From assembly GCF_016863395.1 (NCBI RefSeq), contig NZ_BOOU01000010.1:1-64000 (forward strand): a DNA stretch of 64,000 bases, written 5' to 3'. Positions 60,552-64,000 of the stretch are shown here, piece after piece; position 1 is the stretch's first letter; every line of letters starts with the position of its first letter. The translations under genes and the position numbers were made by a program. A model generated the notes under the pieces. That model was not told the origin of the DNA. It did not search any database and saw nothing but the letters and a program-made list of their open reading frames with translations. This DNA comes from Sphaerisporangium rufum (lineage in GTDB: Bacteria; Actinomycetota; Actinomycetes; Streptosporangiales; Streptosporangiaceae).

Positions 60552-60887
60552 TCAGGACGCTGTCACGCCGGCCGGATAAGGACTTCTCATCGCGCCGGAG
60601 TACACCTCAGGCCCTCCTTCGACGTGCTGAGGGAGCGCCGCCATGAAGGCGCGCAACTCGGACGTCGCGTGGTGCCGGTCGAGGTCCTCCGGTGAACGCC
60701 AGATCTCGTAGAGGAAGAACCGGCCGTCGTCCTGCTCGTGGAGGTGGTACTGGAGGTTGCCCTCACGTCCTCGCGAGGGTTCGACGAGGTCCATCAGGAG
60801 CTTTCTGAGCTCGTCGGCGTGTCCGGGCTTGGGGGTCAGGAATCCGTAGAGCGAGACCGGCGCGGGGGCCGTCGTTGTCGTTGTCAT
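60552..60887 (-). CDS. Antibiotic biosynthesis monooxygenase (ABM)-family protein
   Basis: A 111-aa dimeric alpha-beta-barrel protein: YGFLTPKPGHADELRKLLMD, GNLQYHLHEQDDGRFFLYEI, WRSPEDLDRHHATSELRAFM match the ABM pattern of small monooxygenases acting on quinones or related substrates. ATG 60887 follows a TACCCT -10 element by 7 nt and lacks a ribosome-binding site, so the mRNA is probably leaderless. It is divergent from a MerR regulator and probably its target. Confidence 0.92.
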   Translation of the reverse strand: MTTTTTAPAPVSLYGFLTPKPGHADELRKLLMDLVEPSRGREGNLQYHLHEQDDGRFFLYEIWRSPEDLDRHHATSELRAFMAALPQHVEGGPEVYSGAMRSPYPAGVTAS

Positions 60888-60894
60888 GTGCGTC

Positions 60895-60923
60895 AGGGTA
60901 AAATCTGACATTGATGGCAGATT
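60895..60923. promoter_or_regulatory. MerR-type operator in divergent promoter
   Basis: AATCTG (60902-60907) and CAGATT (60918-60923) form a perfect dyad lying between TTGAAT and TACCCT of the minus-strand monooxygenase promoter, with the long spacer typical of MerR-activated promoters. TACCCT occupies 60900-60895. Confidence 0.7.
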
Positions 60924-60951
60924 CAAGTCGTCGCGCTGTGAGGTCCATCAC

Positions 60952-61311
60952 ATGAAGATCGGCGAGCTGTCCCGGCATACCGGGGTGACCGTGCGGCTCC
61001 TGCGCTATTACGAGGAGCAAGGCCTGCTCACCTCGCACCGCAGCGAAGGCGGCCACCGCCATTACGGCGCCGAGGCGCCGGCCACCGTCGAGCGCATCCG
61101 CACGCTGCTCGCCGCCGGCCTGCCCACCAAGGTCATTCGCGAGCTGATGCCCTGCTTCGTCGGCGACGGCACCCGGCTCCACGCGTGCGTTCTGGATCAT
61201 CTCAGAGCGCAGTACGCCGAGTTGGACACCCGCATAGCCGATCTCACCCGGGCCCGCACGGCGCTGGGCGACATTCTCGAAGCGACGACCCGCGACCTCG
61301 CCCCCGCCTGA
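60952..61311 (+). CDS. MerR-family transcriptional regulator
   Basis: A 119-aa protein from ATG 60952. The winged HTH is MKIGELSRHTGVTVRLLRYY and EEQGLLTSHRSEGGHRHYG. A coiled dimerisation helix follows (DHLRAQYAELDTRIADLTRA). Two Cys (LMPCFV, HACVL) are not in a metal-site arrangement. It is divergent from the ABM monooxygenase with a matching dyad in the promoter, so it probably activates that gene in response to a small molecule or redox change. Confidence 0.93.
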   Translation: MKIGELSRHTGVTVRLLRYYEEQGLLTSHRSEGGHRHYGAEAPATVERIRTLLAAGLPTKVIRELMPCFVGDGTRLHACVLDHLRAQYAELDTRIADLTRARTALGDILEATTRDLAPA

Positions 61312-61382
61312 CCTGGCCGTCGCGCGCGTCGCTCCCGGCGAGCATGCGGGTACCGCCTGGTGACCGACCGGACGCCATCCGG

Positions 61383-62051
61383 TTACGGTGAAGCCTTCCG
61401 CCTGGCATAGGCGCGCGCCAGGCCGATGAGCAGTGCGACACCCCAGAGGCCGACCAGCCAGCCGGCGCCATCCGTTACGGCGATCAGCCCCAGCGTCAGC
61501 ATGATGGCGATGGCGGCGATGATGTAGTACCGCTCGCGTCTTCCATGCGCATGCTCGATCTCCCGTTTCGCCCGCAGGTACCGGGAATCGGCGGGGCTCG
61601 TATCAGGCGGAAGATTTCCGGCGCGCAGGATCCGCTGATGGTGACGCCCCGGCATCGTCCCGTACTTGGTCCGGTCGCTCTGGCGCCGTCGCTCGTCCCA
61701 CCTTTCCCGCGGGGACAGGCTCTGCAACCACTCGTTCCTGTCGCGCGTGTAGTACCGGTAACCGAACTCCTTCAGGTCGCTCTCTTCCCGCCGGCGCCGG
61801 CTCTCGTCGCGCTGCCGTGCGGCGGCGAGTTCCTGCTGGAACCGGGCCTCGCTCTGCCGTTCGCTCCGGGTGCGCTCCCGGTCGCGCCGCAGGCCTTCGG
61901 CGATGTCGTCGGGCGAGATGGATCCGCCGATGTTGATCTGGTCGGCGTTGTATTGCGGGCCGTTGACCCGCTGACCCTGCTGGTCGAAGGTCGACCCCCG
62001 CCGCCGGTCGCCTCCGGAGCCCTTGCCGCCGCGGCCGTGCCGATCAGTCAC
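61383..62051 (-). CDS. Membrane-anchored protein with FxQxGQxVxGxQY motif
   Basis: A 222-aa protein from GTG 62051, which overlaps the preceding gene by 8 bp. N-terminal FDQQGQRVNGPQYNADQINI is followed by a long charged Arg/Glu helix (about 50-150; RERTRSERQSEARFQQELAA) and two C-terminal transmembrane segments (YIIAAIAIMLTLGLIAVTDG, GWLVGLWGVALLIGLARAYA). It shares the N-terminal motif with its partner at 62044. No known function. It may be the membrane effector of a small sensor pair. Confidence 0.72.
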   Translation of the reverse strand: MTDRHGRGGKGSGGDRRRGSTFDQQGQRVNGPQYNADQINIGGSISPDDIAEGLRRDRERTRSERQSEARFQQELAAARQRDESRRRREESDLKEFGYRYYTRDRNEWLQSLSPRERWDERRRQSDRTKYGTMPGRHHQRILRAGNLPPDTSPADSRYLRAKREIEHAHGRRERYYIIAAIAIMLTLGLIAVTDGAGWLVGLWGVALLIGLARAYARRKASP

Positions 62052-62376
62052 CGAGGAACACCTGCACCGCACCGGCGAGGTGGTTCACGATCTCCGCGAC
62101 CGTGCCGCCCATGGCTAAGAGCGCGGCCAGGCGTCCCCGCGCGGCGCCGGTGTCCCCGGCCTCCAGCTCTCCGCGTGCCGTGACCAGCTCGGCGGTCACC
62201 TGCTCGCGGGTGGCGGCGGAGACCTGCAGATCCCGCACCGCGGTCAGTGCCCGGTCGAACTCCCGCGCCACGGTCCGCGCATCGATGGGGCTGCGCTCGC
62301 CGTGCGTGACGTTGACCGTGTCACCCATGTACTGGTTGCCGTACACCTTCTGATTGTTCTGGTTGAACGTCGCCAT
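62044..62376 (-). CDS. Small protein with FxQxxQxVxGxQY motif
   Basis: A 110-aa protein. It begins MATFNQNNQKVYGNQYMGDT and continues as helices (ARTVAREFDRALTAVRDLQV, TREQVTAELVTARGELEAGD). The Asn/Gln/Gly-rich N-terminal motif recurs in actinobacterial proteins next to NTPase or effector genes. It is co-translated with the membrane protein downstream. A role as a sensor or adaptor is inferred from the shared motif. Confidence 0.75.
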   Translation of the reverse strand: MATFNQNNQKVYGNQYMGDTVNVTHGERSPIDARTVAREFDRALTAVRDLQVSAATREQVTAELVTARGELEAGDTGAARGRLAALLAMGGTVAEIVNHLAGAVQVFLGD

Positions 62377-62698
62377 AACAGCATGATGCCGTGAAATCGA
62401 GCCTTCGTGCTGATTCGAGTTGATGCCGGCTGCCGTTCGCGCGCCATGTACGAGCCGGCACTCCGGTGGGACCGCGGGCTCCAGTGGGCCCCTGAGAGCG
62501 AGTCATGCCGGACTGAAGGGCCAAGTCTCGTGATCGCCTTCCCGCCGGTCGAGGCGAAAGAGCGGCGCATAAGTGGCCGGCGATTATCGGTTTGTCGGTA
62601 ATGGTAGTGATGGACGCTGACTTAATATGCTGGTCTCCCTCAGGCGGATATGGTGTGATACGAGGATTTTAAGCTGGCCGGTCGTATGCGAGGAAACC

Positions 62699-62938
62699 AT
62701 GAGAGCTGTCAGGCGCCTTGGAATCACTCCGGCGGACCGTGGCGACACCACTTCGGTGAGCGGCTCACCGGATATCCTTGAGCTGGACGACGGGAGCTTC
62801 GCCGTCATCGGCACCGATATAACCGCGCAGATCGGCACACGTCCGTTGAGCGATGCGAGATGCGCGGCCGATGAACGGATCGTACGGATCTCCCGGGCTA
62901 CGCTAATATCGGCGAAGAATGACATTCCGGATAGCTAA
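62699..62938 (+). CDS. Small protein upstream of DUF6879
   Basis: A 79-aa protein from ATG 62699, behind GAGGAAACC. It reads MRAVRRLGITPADRGDTTSV and LELDDGSFAVIGTDITAQIG. It is soluble, with a beta-rich core. The next gene starts in a TAATG overlap, so they form a unit. Small proteins of this type precede DUF6879 genes in many actinobacteria. The function is unknown. Confidence 0.8.
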   Translation: MRAVRRLGITPADRGDTTSVSGSPDILELDDGSFAVIGTDITAQIGTRPLSDARCAADERIVRISRATLISAKNDIPDS

Positions 62939-63519
62939 TGACTCCACCTCAATGGGCGATACGCACCGGCCGGCCGCTGACTCTCGACGAGTTCGGCCAG
63001 GAGTTCGCGGCGGCCTGGTCGCGGATCGGGCGGCGCTTCCTCAAGGTCGAGTGCTGGCAGACCTACCAGGAGCTCGACGGCACCAGGTCCCAGGAGGCGT
63101 ATCGGCGGGGGGACGTCGAGCGCGCTCTGGAGCTGCTGGAGCAAGAGGCGGAAGCCGACCGGCCGCTGTACGAAGATGTGCGAATCCGGGGGTTGGAGTA
63201 CTGCCGGATACGCCTGGTGCAGGAGCCGCTCACCCCCTATCTGGATTACGAACTCCTGGCCTACCGCATCCGGGCGAAGCTCGGCGAGATCATCGAGATC
63301 GTACGTTGTGCCATGACCTCCTCCCTGCCCAACGACGAATTCTTCGATTTTCTGCTCTTCGACCGGCGGACCGCGCTGATCCACGATTATGGAGACACCG
63401 GGCGGCAGGCGGGGGGTTGGTTGATCGACGATCCCGCGGTGCTTCAGGCTCTGGAAGACAGGGCGGTCGAACTGCGGCGGACGGCGGTGCCGCTGGCGGA
63501 GTTCATGGCGGTGACCTGA
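62938..63519 (+). CDS. DUF6879 family protein
   Basis: A 193-aa protein starting in a TAATG overlap. The sequence (FGQEFAAAWSRIGRRFLKVE, CWQTYQEL, YLDYELLAYRIRAKLGEIIE, FFDFLLFDRRTALIHDYGD) matches the DUF6879 family common in streptomycete genomes, usually in operons with small regulators or XRE proteins. Soluble. Function unknown; links to development or defence loci have been suggested only by context. Confidence 0.9.
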   Translation: MTPPQWAIRTGRPLTLDEFGQEFAAAWSRIGRRFLKVECWQTYQELDGTRSQEAYRRGDVERALELLEQEAEADRPLYEDVRIRGLEYCRIRLVQEPLTPYLDYELLAYRIRAKLGEIIEIVRCAMTSSLPNDEFFDFLLFDRRTALIHDYGDTGRQAGGWLIDDPAVLQALEDRAVELRRTAVPLAEFMAVT

Positions 63520-63593
63520 CGCCACGAGGGCGTCCTCATGGACGGTGTCATTCATTCGCGCCGTGACGTTCGACGGTCAGGTGACCACAGGAG

Positions 63594-64000
63594 ATGTTCT
63601 TCCGGATCCGCCGCCGCTGGCTGCATGTGCTGCTCGTCAACCTCGCCCTGCTGACCGGCGTCGCCATGGTGGCGCTCGGTGTCGTCGTACCGGTGGTCCT
63701 GCTGTCGGAGGCGGATGACACGCGGCTGCATCGCTGGTCGGAGATCGGCCAGGCGGTCGCTCCGGTAGGCGTCTTCTACTCGGGCGTCGCGTTCGTCGCA
63801 ATCGCGCTGACGCTCTTCCTGCAGGGCCGCGAACTGCGCAACCAGCGGGAGGAACTGGCCATCGCCCGCGAAGAGCAGATGCGCAGCAGCGAGATCGCGC
63901 TACGGGAGTTGCACACCGATCTCATCAGGATGGCGATCGAAGATCCGGAACTGCGTCAGGTGTGGCCGGAGATAGCGGCCGGCGTCACCGTCACCAAGCG
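63594..64000 (+). CDS. DUF6082-type membrane protein, truncated by window end
   Basis: Partial: at least 135 residues from ATG 63594. Two transmembrane helices (LHVLLVNLALLTGVAMVALG, AVAPVGVFYSGVAFVAIALT) precede a charged helix (FLQGRELRNQREELAIAREE) and a start of a soluble domain (IRMAIEDPELRQVWPEIAAG). This is the DUF6082 layout. GGAG lies unusually close to the ATG. The 3' part is outside the window. It follows DUF6879 by about 75 bp. Confidence 0.85.
   Translation, partial: MFFRIRRRWLHVLLVNLALLTGVAMVALGVVVPVVLLSEADDTRLHRWSEIGQAVAPVGVFYSGVAFVAIALTLFLQGRELRNQREELAIAREEQMRSSEIALRELHTDLIRMAIEDPELRQVWPEIAAGVTVTK

Overview
The window is high-GC DNA (third codon positions almost always G or C, many GTG starts, many ATGA/GTGA gene overlaps) from a filamentous actinobacterium. 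Actinobacterial families such as DUF6879, DUF6082, DUF2293, Trypco1, XRE+TPR regulators and DUF6597-type AraC proteins support this. Four secreted proteins carry C-terminal family 2 carbohydrate-binding modules (an SGNH esterase, a GH10 xylanase, an Fn3 protein and a GH26 mannanase), so the host probably degrades plant biomass. Genus cannot be fixed from sequence alone; Streptosporangiales/Thermomonosporaceae-like bacteria are a reasonable guess.

Layout. 1-3.4 kb: divergent SGNH-CBM2 and GH10-CBM2 genes with LacI-type and GAAA(n)TTTC operators between them. 3.9-25.7 kb: a large defence-like island: a coiled-coil protein of unknown function, then Ser/Thr kinase, SNF2 helicase (DrmD-like), 1730-aa adenine methyltransferase (DrmMI-like), an antisense NYN nuclease, a 2152-aa DUF1998 helicase with nuclease-like C-terminal segments, a RelE-UvrD fusion and a small unknown protein. 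It resembles class 1 DISARM but is built differently. 25.8-27.5 kb: a HipA-like kinase plus HIRAN-like pair of lower GC. 27.7-37 kb: DHFR-like reductase, AraC and XRE regulators, a membrane Ser/Thr kinase, a toxin-antitoxin operon next to a broken SMI1/KNR4 gene, and a HTH regulator divergent from an alpha/beta hydrolase with a clear double-palindrome operator.

37-45 kb: two paralogous Fn3 secreted proteins, then a translationally coupled PatG-like / subtilisin / CGGC protein / Cys-rich protein cassette that looks like a RiPP-type or related peptide-processing locus without a visible YcaO. It is followed by a DUF2293 protein and a Tat-type secreted Cys-repeat protein. 45.4-48.8 kb: a complete reactive-sulfur detoxification locus (CstR-like repressor, persulfide dioxygenase-rhodanese CstB, rhodanese, TauE/SafE exporter) with three matching C5G5 palindromic operators. 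A second cstB lies at 51.1 kb, and truncated fragments of cstB and of the neighbouring STAND gene flank a nitroreductase, pointing to an old tandem duplication that decayed.

53.6-58.4 kb: a 1476-aa trypsin-STAND-WD40 protein with its Trypco1 partner, a predicted conflict or signalling system. 58.6-64 kb: GH26-CBM2, a MerR/monooxygenase divergent pair, a pair of small proteins sharing an N-terminal FxQ..QxVxGxQY motif, and a small-protein/DUF6879/DUF6082 group running off the window end. No tRNA, rRNA, transposase or CRISPR array was recognised.
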